Source: Nitrospira sp.
GTDB taxonomy: Bacteria; Nitrospirota; Nitrospiria; Nitrospirales; Nitrospiraceae
Assembly: GCA_022842445.1 (NCBI GenBank)
Contig: JALHPO010000004.1
Coordinates: forward strand, 235,091-299,090
Length of the DNA stretch: 64,000 nt
Reading direction: 5' to 3'
Part shown: one piece after another, positions 35,428-42,727 of the stretch
Numbering within the stretch: the stretch's first letter is position 1
Layout of the letters: every line of letters starts with the position of its first letter
Translations under genes and position numbers: made by a program
Notes under the pieces: model-generated
What the model was told of the DNA's origin: nothing
The model's database searches: none
The model's input: only the letters and a program-made list of their open reading frames with translations

Positions 35428-36165
35428 GTGCCCCGATCAATCACGAAGTTCGGTTACGCCGCAGCATGGCTTGCCATCATACTGTATTCATTCTCGGCGG
35501 GCGGCTGCCAGCCGGACGATGCTCCCCTCAAAGCAGAAAACGACACGCTCAAAAAGCAAGTGCTCAAACAGGAATCTCTGCTGAGCTCTCTGCAAGACGG
35601 GAACAAGGTCATGCAGCAACAGATCGATCTGCTCAACCAGGAACTCCGCGATGCAAAGAACGCAGCCGAGTCAGCCAAGGCAGAAACCCAGAACCTGACT
35701 GAGCGGCTGGAGATGCAGGTGGATCAAGCCAAGCGCATGACCGTGGAAGTCCAGCAAATGGCGGCGGCCCGAGCGGCGCAGAATCTCAAGATTGACGACA
35801 AGGGCGCACAGTTCGAGACGCTCCCCCGCCCCTTAGGCGCCGTCAGCAAAATCGTCGAGGAGTCGCTTGCGCGTAACGGCTATCAACTGAAGATCGGTAT
35901 CAAGACGGACCAGAAATCCGTTTTCGTGACGGACCGCAAAGTCTCGACACCCACGTCATTGGAAGTCGCCGGGTTTCGAAACCAATATCTCATCTCCCTG
36001 CAAGCCCTGCCCGGCAATGTCACCAAACTCGGCGTCAAGGCGGAATTTGAGAAGGTGGCGCAAGGCGGGCGTATCCTGAGTGTGAGCCCCGAAGAAACCG
36101 CCGAAATCGAGCGCCGCCTGATCGGGGACATCAGCAAGGCGCTCGAGGCCCCGACTAGGACCTAA
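35428..36165 (+). CDS. Coiled-coil lipoprotein of unknown function
   Basis: 245 residues from a GTG preceded by AGGAGGAG. The lipobox is SAGGC (about Cys27). Residues about 33-115 form a heptad-rich coiled coil (LKAENDTLKKQVLKQESLLS, QQQIDLLNQELRDAKNAAES). A globular domain follows (FETLPRPLGAVSKIVEESLA, TPTSLEVAGFRNQYLISLQA, EKVAQGGRILSVSPEETAEI). It is probably outer-membrane anchored and reaching into the periplasm. It is separated from the AAA ATPase gene by 80 bp. Confidence 0.8.
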   Translation: MPRSITKFGYAAAWLAIILYSFSAGGCQPDDAPLKAENDTLKKQVLKQESLLSSLQDGNKVMQQQIDLLNQELRDAKNAAESAKAETQNLTERLEMQVDQAKRMTVEVQQMAAARAAQNLKIDDKGAQFETLPRPLGAVSKIVEESLARNGYQLKIGIKTDQKSVFVTDRKVSTPTSLEVAGFRNQYLISLQALPGNVTKLGVKAEFEKVAQGGRILSVSPEETAEIERRLIGDISKALEAPTRT

Positions 36166-36245
36166 CCCGCGCGATTCATGACTCTGCCGCGGCAAAGCAC
36201 GCTTTCCTTGGTCGGAACCGGACCCCGTGCTAGCATTTCCCGACC

Positions 36246-37805
36246 ATGTCCCTTTCTACCAGTGTTCATGATCTCCGCACCCTGATCCGCTCCTCTCATC
36301 CTCTGATCATCATCGAGACGGTGGAGGAGGAGCGGGTTTCCGATTTGCTGCAATCAGTGACTGCGCAAGAACGGATGCCGCTGTTCGAATGGTCCGTGAC
36401 CAGAGGACTCACCCGCGCCAACGAACCGACACTCAGTAAAATGACCGCCACACCGTTGGCCGTGCTCCAACACCTCCAGAGCTTGACCGTTGAGGCGGTC
36501 TTCTGGCTCAAGGACCTCGCGCCTCATCTGCAGGAGCCACCGGTCGCCCGCCAGCTCCGGGAAGTCGGAGCAGTCTTCAACCGCTCCCGGGCAACCTGCG
36601 TAATCACCGGCCACCCTATTACGCTGCCGCTCGACATTGAGAAGCTCGCAGTTCGGCTGGACCTGCGATTGCCGGATCGAGACGAACTGCAATCCATGCT
36701 CCGAAGCGTGCTGCAATCGCTGGGGCCGAAAATATCTCCTCACCGGCCCCGATCGACCACCGTGGTCCAAAGCATCCTCAGTTCCATCAGCGACTCCAAG
36801 GCGGCTCAGCAGGGGCCCTCGGCTCAAGAACGCGATGCGATCCTCCGCGCCTTGCAGGGATTGACCCTTCATCAAGCCCGCCAGATCGTTACGCAATGTC
36901 TCGTCGAGGACGGTACCCTTTCGGCCGATGACGTGCAGAACATCCTGAAGCGCAAGGTCCAGGCGATCAAGGACGGCGGCCTTCTGGAGTACTATCCACT
37001 CGAAGACAATCGATTCGAGTTGGGAGGATTCGTAAGCCTGAAATCCTGGCTGGAACGCGCGAAGGTCGGATTTACCGCGGAGGCCAAGGCATTAAACCTG
37101 ACACCCCCTCGCGGCATCATGCTCGTCGGCGTGCCCGGCTGCGGCAAATCGCTCGCCGCGAAAGCCATCGCGCGCGAATGGCAGCTGCCGCTCTTGAAAC
37201 TCGATGCCGGCCGGCTGTTCGACAAGTTCGTCGGCGAATCGGAAAAAAACTTCCGCAAGGCGATCGAGACGGCCGAATCGTTGTCGCCGATCGTTCTGTG
37301 GGTCGATGAAATCGAAAAGGCGATGGTCGCAGGAGGCGGGAGCGGCGAGGCCGACGCGGGCTTGAGCCGGCGGCTGTTCGGCGCCTTTCTCACCTGGCTG
37401 CAGGAGAAGAAGCAAGAGGTGTTCGTCGTAGCCACCGCGAACGATCTCTCGTCCCTTCCTCCTGAACTGCTTCGCAAAGGCCGGTTTGACGAAATATTTT
37501 TCGTCGATCTTCCGGACGACGGCGAACGGGAGGCCATCTGGAACATTCACCTGGGCCTTCGTAAACAGGACAAGACGCGCTTCGATCTCGTCAAGATCGT
37601 CAGCGCCAGCGACGGCTTCAGCGGATCCGAGATCGAACAAGCGGTCGTCGCGTCGCTCTATCGCGCCCTCCATCATAAAACACCGCTGACCACGGATCTG
37701 CTGATCGAAGAACTGACTCACACCATGCCGCTCTCCGTCACGCGGCGCGAAGATATCGACGCACTTCGGCAGATGGCTGAAGGCCGGTTCGTCAACGTAC
37801 GGTGA
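36246..37805 (+). CDS. Ycf46-like AAA+ ATPase
   Basis: 519 residues. An N-terminal domain of about 250 residues (HPLIIIETVEEERVSDLLQ, VFWLKDLAPHLQEPPVARQL, CVITGHPITLPLDIEKLAVR) is typical of the Ycf46 family of cyanobacteria and plastids. The AAA+ core has Walker A GVPGCGKSLAAKAIA, pore-loop-like KFVGESEKNFRKAI, Walker B IVLWVDEIEKA, sensor 1 VVATANDLSSLPPELLRKGR and the arginine finger region RFDEIFFVDLP. A protein-remodelling role is inferred. It overlaps the next gene by a few nucleotides and is co-translated with an NlpC-like lipoprotein. Confidence 0.88.
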   Translation: MSLSTSVHDLRTLIRSSHPLIIIETVEEERVSDLLQSVTAQERMPLFEWSVTRGLTRANEPTLSKMTATPLAVLQHLQSLTVEAVFWLKDLAPHLQEPPVARQLREVGAVFNRSRATCVITGHPITLPLDIEKLAVRLDLRLPDRDELQSMLRSVLQSLGPKISPHRPRSTTVVQSILSSISDSKAAQQGPSAQERDAILRALQGLTLHQARQIVTQCLVEDGTLSADDVQNILKRKVQAIKDGGLLEYYPLEDNRFELGGFVSLKSWLERAKVGFTAEAKALNLTPPRGIMLVGVPGCGKSLAAKAIAREWQLPLLKLDAGRLFDKFVGESEKNFRKAIETAESLSPIVLWVDEIEKAMVAGGGSGEADAGLSRRLFGAFLTWLQEKKQEVFVVATANDLSSLPPELLRKGRFDEIFFVDLPDDGEREAIWNIHLGLRKQDKTRFDLVKIVSASDGFSGSEIEQAVVASLYRALHHKTPLTTDLLIEELTHTMPLSVTRREDIDALRQMAEGRFVNVR

Positions 37806-37810
37806 CCTCG

Positions 37811-38506
37811 ATGCGACTCTTGTTCATCACCGGAACCATCGCTGTTGTGACGCTTGTCGGTTGTGCGACGCCGTCGATTGAATCCCCGCAACGATCACTG
37901 TCGAACCAACCTCCTCAGATGTCGATCACGGCACACCGCCCCTGTTGCTCATCCGGCCTGCCGAGCCTCAGCCGATCAACAATCGTGCAGACGGCGGCCA
38001 CACTCGTGGGCGCGACGACGATCACGAGCAACGGCCGAAAGATCGCCTACGACTGTGCCGGCGTCACACGCGCGGTCTTCTTGAAACACGGCATCGATCT
38101 CTATGACACCGACTCCGGCGATCCCAATGCCAACGGCGTCCGGCTCATTTATCACCATGTGCGCCGGCACGGCATCGTTCACCAGGGGCCGGCAACCCAG
38201 CCCGGAGACTTGGTGTTTTTTGACAACACCTGGGACTTTAACGGAGATGGAGAATGGAATGACCCGCTCACCCACGTCGGCATCGTCGAACGGATCGAAT
38301 CGGACGGCACGGTGGTGTTCATCAGCCGCGTCGCCGACGCCATCCAGCGGTACCGCATGAACCTCCGGCACCCGCAGATCCATAAGACCGCCGACGGCCG
38401 TATTCTCAATGACTACATCAGGCGCAAACTCCCCAGCGACCCAAACCGCCTAGGCCGTCTCGCCGGGGAACTGTTCGCATTCTATGGCACTCGCCTGCCC
38501 TCTTAA
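37811..38506 (+). CDS. NlpC/P60-like cell-wall amidase lipoprotein
   Basis: 231 residues. The lipobox is LVGC. The catalytic region reads GRKIAYDCAGVTRAVFLKHG with the Cys nucleophile (YDCAG) and LTHVGIVERIESDG with the His; DLVFFDNTWDFNGDGEWNDP is the strand before it. This is the papain-like NlpC/P60 or CHAP layout of gamma-D-glutamyl or amidase peptidoglycan hydrolases. The ATG at 37811 follows GGTGA; a GTG at 37802 overlaps the AAA ATPase stop. Coupling to an AAA ATPase is unusual. Confidence 0.8.
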   Translation: MRLLFITGTIAVVTLVGCATPSIESPQRSLSNQPPQMSITAHRPCCSSGLPSLSRSTIVQTAATLVGATTITSNGRKIAYDCAGVTRAVFLKHGIDLYDTDSGDPNANGVRLIYHHVRRHGIVHQGPATQPGDLVFFDNTWDFNGDGEWNDPLTHVGIVERIESDGTVVFISRVADAIQRYRMNLRHPQIHKTADGRILNDYIRRKLPSDPNRLGRLAGELFAFYGTRLPS

Positions 38507-38721
38507 GGAAAAGACTGAATAGTCTGCCGACTTTTTGCATGACTGAGATACAAACCATCTCAACGGATTTTCAAGAGTTTTTAGCAAAGAGGCGCATCGT
38601 CGACCTCTTCCGATTACAGCCCCGGCTTGTAGCAACCGATAAGGAACTGTGGCGAGAATAAAAAGTGACGCGCCGCAGTTTCTTGGCCTCCATTTTTGAA
38701 ATGACCTGCTAGAATTACTCC
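38507..38721. other. Spacer with decayed repeat-like DNA
   Basis: 215 bp. It begins gaatagtctgccgacttttt and ends near acctgctagaatt. Both recall the gactttttcagcatcctgct stretch beside moeA at 1950-1980, so it may be a diverged member of that repeat. No gene or clear promoter was seen. Confidence 0.3.
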
Positions 38722-39153
38722 ATGTCGACATCATCCAAACAACTGCGTGTCCGGGAAACCAGTCCCCTCCGCCGAACACTCACCGACGTGCGGCATGGGC
38801 TGTTGGGATTGCACAAAGCTCTCATCGTTGCCGAGCAACTGACCTTTGAGCGGATTTATGGACGCATCGATTCGACAGGACAATTGCTGCAGCTGGTGAT
38901 GAACGACCCGTGGTTTACCTGGCTCCATCCCCTGTCCAATCTGGTCGTCCGAATCGACGAATTACTGGACGATGGGAAAAGCCTTACCGTCGACGAGGTG
39001 GCCGTCCTGTTCGCTGAAGTGCGGAGCCTGATCCGTCCCTCTGAATTGGGCGACGGCTTTGAGCGCAGCTACTATGAAGCCCTTCAGCGGGCCCCTGAAG
39101 TCGTCATGGCCCACTGCGAGATGAAGAAGCTCTTGTCCCTTCCGGCTGTCTAG
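38722..39153 (+). CDS. Conserved-looking small soluble protein, function unknown
   Basis: 143 residues, all-helical in appearance (VRHGLLGLHKALIVAEQLTF, QLLQLVMNDPWFTWLHPLSN, LVVRIDELLDDGKSLTVDEV, FERSYYEALQRAPEVVMAHC). No signal peptide or membrane helix is seen. The WFTWLHPLSxLVVRIDE centre looks like a conserved family core, but I cannot name it. A strong terminator follows. Confidence 0.75.
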   Translation: MSTSSKQLRVRETSPLRRTLTDVRHGLLGLHKALIVAEQLTFERIYGRIDSTGQLLQLVMNDPWFTWLHPLSNLVVRIDELLDDGKSLTVDEVAVLFAEVRSLIRPSELGDGFERSYYEALQRAPEVVMAHCEMKKLLSLPAV

Positions 39154-39196
39154 CGGACAGTACAGTCCTCTACCCTCTGATCCAACTTGCTGCATG

Positions 39197-39231
39197 AAAA
39201 AGCGGCCGGCCTATAAGGACCGGCCGCTTTA
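39197..39231. terminator. Bidirectional rho-independent terminator
   Basis: AAAGCGGCCGG pairs with CCGGCCGCTTT around cctataaggac-type loop sequence, and the stem is flanked by A's on the left and TTT-ATT on the right. It separates the convergent genes ending at 39153 (plus) and 39259 (minus). Confidence 0.88.
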
Positions 39232-39258
39232 TTAAGAAACTCCTGCAAGAAACCTTGC

Positions 39259-39615
39259 TTAGTCTTTCCCGCGCTTTCCACGGCTGCGGGCGTTGTCACG
39301 CCCTTGCTTGCCGTGCTCGCCGGCCACTTCATCGGCCCGGTCTAACCCACGCATTTTGTCGCCGCCTTTCTCGCGGCCCTTCCCTTTGTGCTTTCCTTTA
39401 CCCTTGCCCTCGTGCTCATCGCCATCCTTGTGTTTCTCTCCCATCTTCTCCTTCTCTACCATAGGAGCAGGGGCAGGAGGGGCAGGGGCCGTCGCCTGCG
39501 GTACAGCGGGCGGAGCCGGAGCAACCGGTGCCGGAGCCTCGCTTTGGGCAAAGACATTCGAGAATGCCAGTAACACTGCGGCTGCTGTAATAGTTGAAAC
39601 AGTCCTCATCATCAT
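39259..39615 (-). CDS. Small secreted low-complexity protein (Pro/Ala then Lys/Gly/His-rich)
   Basis: 118 residues. A signal peptide (TITAAAVLLAFSNVFAQ) is followed by a Pro/Ala segment (APAPVAPAPPAVPQATAPAP) and a highly charged tail rich in K, G, H, E and D (KMGEKHKDGDEHEGKGKGK then HKGKGREKGGDKMRG). GGAT lies upstream of an ATGATGATG start. Such tails could bind metal, phosphate or polyanions; no family recognised. It has its own terminator shared with the convergent gene. Confidence 0.72.
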   Translation of the reverse strand: MMMRTVSTITAAAVLLAFSNVFAQSEAPAPVAPAPPAVPQATAPAPPAPAPMVEKEKMGEKHKDGDEHEGKGKGKHKGKGREKGGDKMRGLDRADEVAGEHGKQGRDNARSRGKRGKD

Positions 39616-39835
39616 GCTGATCCTTTCGCAATTAGGTTGATGTCACCTGGGGTCTTCGAATTCTCCCAGCCGGTTACGCAAACCTGATGCCAAAGCCAAC
39701 TTGAGCACACCCGCGCGGTTTTTACGGGAAACTGAGTGGTTGCCCCTTCGCTCAGACCGCCATCGATCACGACCGTGGCAGAATGGCTAATTGTGTCCCC
39801 ATTCTTGCCTCAGCCAAGACCGGATGATCAATCGG

Positions 39836-40261
39836 CTACATTCGGCCTTCATCCAACTCAATGACATCGGCCCATGTCGTCACAGACGGTAAGGAACCGA
39901 CCGGCACGCCGCGCTTGGCGGCAATGTCTTCCAGGCGGCCCTGAAACCGCCGGCGAGTCTCATCGTCCTTCGGTTCGGCCTTGAGCAGATTTCGAGAGAA
40001 GAGACGAATCTCCGCGGCGGTCACCGGCTTGCCATTGGCCTGGACCCAGGCAAGCAACTCCTCATCCGTCCCACCGGCCAACACGCGCTGTTCAAATGCC
40101 TTCGCATCGATTCCCAGAAAATCGACCAGATACTTGTCGAACCCCACCGTCATATAGTTATAGTCCTGAATCTGCCCGGCATTCCGCAAACGAATCTTGT
40201 CAATAAACCGCCCCAAATGGGCAATGCCGCCGAGCAAGGATTTAGGGCTGCGTGGATACAT
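39836..40261 (-). CDS. DUF5069 family protein
   Basis: 141 residues. The N-terminus (PRSPKSLLGGIAHLGRFIDK, IRLRNAGQIQDYNYMTVGFD, KYLVDFLGIDAKAFEQRVL) and the following GGTDEELLAWVQANG match my memory of the DUF5069 family, small soluble proteins of unknown function. About 200 bp separate it from the divergent PilZ gene; no clear promoter was recognised there. Confidence 0.8.
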   Translation of the reverse strand: MYPRSPKSLLGGIAHLGRFIDKIRLRNAGQIQDYNYMTVGFDKYLVDFLGIDAKAFEQRVLAGGTDEELLAWVQANGKPVTAAEIRLFSRNLLKAEPKDDETRRRFQGRLEDIAAKRGVPVGSLPSVTTWADVIELDEGRM

Positions 40262-40463
40262 CCGTGACTCTCCCTATTCGATGACTTTACACTCGTGTTC
40301 AAGCGAAAGATGGTCTGGTGAAGGCAACGACGTTTTCTCGATTGAGCATACACAGACAGCGCGAAGAAAGTATAGAAGGGCGTGCGCTGCCAACTGTTCG
40401 ATGGGGGCATACTGTTTAAGTTTTTCTGACCGGTGCCGATACGGGAGCAGGAGAGGAAACGCG

Positions 40464-40829
40464 ATGCAGCCACGATGTCATCCCCGAGTCAATGTCGAGT
40501 TGTCAGCCAGCATCCAGAGCGATACCGGCGCGTCAACAGGCGTCCTGCTTGATCTCTCGGCGACGGGATGCAGACTGCAAAGCGACATGACTGTGGAGGC
40601 AGGAACGTACCTCGCTTTGCAGGTGGATCTCCCCCGGCACCGCATGCCGCTCGCCGTTGATGTATCGATCGTGCGCTGGTCCAAAGACGGCCAGTTCGGA
40701 GTGGAGTTTCTTCGATACGGTCTCGGCATGCGCGAACGCCTCACGGATCTTGTGCAAGCCCAGCCGGTGACTACCCCATCCAAAACGCCTGCTCACGCAG
40801 AACCCACACTCACCGCCGTCAGCGCGTAA
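40464..40829 (+). CDS. PilZ-domain protein
   Basis: 121 residues. The PilZ domain spans about 3-95: RCHPRVNVELSASIQSD supplies a PRCHPR arginine motif, followed by GVLLDLSATGCRLQSD (the DxSxxGxR box of c-di-GMP binding), GTYLALQVDLP, and VRWSKDGQFGVEFLRYG. Motifs are close to intact, so c-di-GMP binding is plausible. AGGAGAGGA lies upstream of the ATG. No effector domain is attached. Confidence 0.88.
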   Translation: MQPRCHPRVNVELSASIQSDTGASTGVLLDLSATGCRLQSDMTVEAGTYLALQVDLPRHRMPLAVDVSIVRWSKDGQFGVEFLRYGLGMRERLTDLVQAQPVTTPSKTPAHAEPTLTAVSA

Positions 40830-41177
40830 TCCCTGCTTCCCTATCAAGAGAAGAGTTCCTCCCACCGCGAGAAGCTTCTCCGTTCCTCCGGCAAAGTGGC
40901 GCGTCAGCAGGCCAGTGGGGGATGGCTCCTTGAGTCTGCTCTTCTCACGGCTAATAGGGAAAGACTCCCGACACATTTTTTCGACCTGGCATCATCATTT
41001 TGGAACTGTAGTCAGCCCGGTTATTGCTCGAAACGCACCAGCATCTGCGAGCTCTCTCACTAATTTCTCAGTCCATGCCGAAGTGAATAAATAGTCGCTG
41101 TGACATGCGTCGTAGACACAATACTTGGAATCAGTAGCTTCCGATTTGGCCGCGCCAGCTTCTGAGGCGCGGAAAAC
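40830..41177. other. Spacer between PilZ gene and gltD end, no supported gene
   Basis: About 350 bp. The 64-codon minus-strand frame 40995-41189 (DSKYCVYDACHSDYLFTSAW, TEKLVRELADAGAFRAITG) has a somewhat protein-like composition but no start signal. Its N-terminal codons lie in a repeat. It could be a gene fragment. Confidence 0.35.
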
Positions 41178-41218
41178 GGGGACAGGCACCTTTCGACAGG
41201 CTCAAGGAGCCAGTCCCC
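41178..41218. repeat. REP-like hairpin at the gltD stop
   Basis: GGGGACAGGCACC at one end faces GGAGCCAGTCCCC at the other, with pairing GGGGAC/GTCCCC and GGC/GCC around a 15-17-nt loop. It begins at the gltD stop codon. It resembles the element at 31947-31990 in its GGGGACWGRCACC arm. Confidence 0.55.
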
Positions 41219-42654
41219 TACTTCACCGATAGCTTTGAAGATTTGCCCGCTTGCAGGTACTGATGGATGCCCGCGGCCATTTTGCGCCCTTCGGCGATGG
41301 CCCAGACGATGAGGGAAGCGCCGCGTTTGGTGTCGCCACCGGCAAAGACGCCGTCGAGGTTGGTCATGAAGGTTTCGTCCACGGCTACGGCTCCGCGCTG
41401 GTCGTACTTCACGCCCAGGCTGTCGAGCAGACCGTTCTTGACCGGGCCGGTGAAGCCCATGGCGAGCAGCACCAGATCGGCGTTCATTTCGAAATCGCTG
41501 TTGGGAATCGGCGTGAACTTGCCGCTCTCGAACGCGACACGATTCGCATGCAGCTTCGTGACGTGGCCATTGTGGCCGGTAAACTTTGTGGTGGAGACGC
41601 TCCATTGCCGGTCACAGCCTTCTTCATGCGCGTGGGATGTCCGCAATTGCATGGGCCAGAGTGGCCAGGGTGTCGAACCGGCCCGCTGCGGAGGCGGTTC
41701 CGGCAACAGTTCAAATTGATGCGCTTCGACACAACCCTGACGATGGGCTGTGCCTAAACAATCCGAGCCGGTATCGCCGCCGCCGATGATCACGACGCGC
41801 TTGCCCTTGGCGGTAATGGGATCGTCTGTGACCGGCAGCCCGGACGTGCGCCGGTTCTGCTGCGTCAGAAACTCCATCGCGAGATGCACGCCCTTAAGTT
41901 CTCTGCCCGGGATCGGCAACTCACGCGGCTGCTCCGCGCCCATGGTCAATCCGACCGCATCGAACTGCGCGCGAAGCTGCTCCCCGGTGATGTCCCTCCC
42001 GACCGCGACACCGGTCTTGAACTCCACCCCTTCCAGCTTCATCTGCTCGAGGCGGCGATCGATCACCCACTTTTCCATTTTGAAATCAGGAATGCCGTAG
42101 CGGAGCAGGCCGCCGATGCGGTCTGATTTTTCGAACAGCGTGACGCGGTGGCCGGCACGCGCCAGCTGCTGCGCCGCCGCCAGTCCGGCCGGACCGGAAC
42201 CGACGATGGCGACCGTCTTGCCTGTTTGGACGACCGGCATGATCGGCGTCACGAGCCCTTCGTCGAACCCTCGATCGATGATGTTCCACTCGAGAATACG
42301 GATAGAGACCGGATCTTCATTGATACCGAGCACGCAGGCCCCTTCACAGGGAGCCGGACAGAGCCGGCCGGTGAACTCCGGGAAGTTGTTGGTCGTATGC
42401 AGCGCCTTGAGCGCATCTTTCCAGCGGCCGCGATAGACAAGATCGTTCCACTCGGGAATCAGATTGACGACCGGACAACCGGTGTTGCCCTGGCAAAACG
42501 GCACGCCGCAATCCATGCAACGCGCGCCCTGGACCTTGAGCTTGTCCTCGGAGATGGGCTCGTACATCTCCTTCCAATCGAGCACGCGCAGCTCGACCGG
42601 CTTTCGCTTCGGCCCCTCACGGGGATATTTCATGAAACCTTTCGGATCACCCAT
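41218..42654 (-). CDS. gltD: Glutamate synthase [NADPH] small subunit GltD
   Basis: 478 residues. The N-terminal cysteine region CMDCGVPFCQGNTGCPVVNL and CPAPCEGACVLG bind Fe-S clusters. The FAD-binding motif is AIVGSGPAGLAAAQQLARAG and the NAD(P)H-binding motif VVIIGGGDTGSDCLGTA. GVFAGGDTKRGASLIVWAIA is the C-terminal FAD contact. It feeds electrons to GltB for glutamate formation from glutamine and 2-oxoglutarate. AGAGG lies upstream of the ATG. It is downstream of gltB, separated by a G-rich tract. Confidence 0.96.
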   Translation of the reverse strand: MGDPKGFMKYPREGPKRKPVELRVLDWKEMYEPISEDKLKVQGARCMDCGVPFCQGNTGCPVVNLIPEWNDLVYRGRWKDALKALHTTNNFPEFTGRLCPAPCEGACVLGINEDPVSIRILEWNIIDRGFDEGLVTPIMPVVQTGKTVAIVGSGPAGLAAAQQLARAGHRVTLFEKSDRIGGLLRYGIPDFKMEKWVIDRRLEQMKLEGVEFKTGVAVGRDITGEQLRAQFDAVGLTMGAEQPRELPIPGRELKGVHLAMEFLTQQNRRTSGLPVTDDPITAKGKRVVIIGGGDTGSDCLGTAHRQGCVEAHQFELLPEPPPQRAGSTPWPLWPMQLRTSHAHEEGCDRQWSVSTTKFTGHNGHVTKLHANRVAFESGKFTPIPNSDFEMNADLVLLAMGFTGPVKNGLLDSLGVKYDQRGAVAVDETFMTNLDGVFAGGDTKRGASLIVWAIAEGRKMAAGIHQYLQAGKSSKLSVK

Positions 42655-42689
42655 TTTCCTCTTCCAGTGCTGAGGGCTTAGATTAACAA

Positions 42690-42724
42690 TCTTTACCCCT
42701 TACGCCTCACCCCTAACCCCTCAC
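42690..42724 (-). repeat. Degenerate TAAGGGGTGAGG tract in the gltB-gltD junction
   Basis: On the coding (minus) strand the 70-bp gap reads GGTGAGGGGTTAGGGGTGAG then GCGTAAGGGGTAAA. Runs of four G's spaced by 3-5 nt could form a G-quadruplex in RNA or DNA. The same kind of tract occurs at 49920-49955, 52349-52436 and 56322-56355. Confidence 0.65.
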
Positions 42725-42727
42725 CAG

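Noticed and set aside
40995..41189. 64-codon minus-strand frame after gltD
   Set aside because: Its start lies in a REP-like repeat and no ribosome-binding site or known domain is visible; possibly a fragment, but not supported as a gene.
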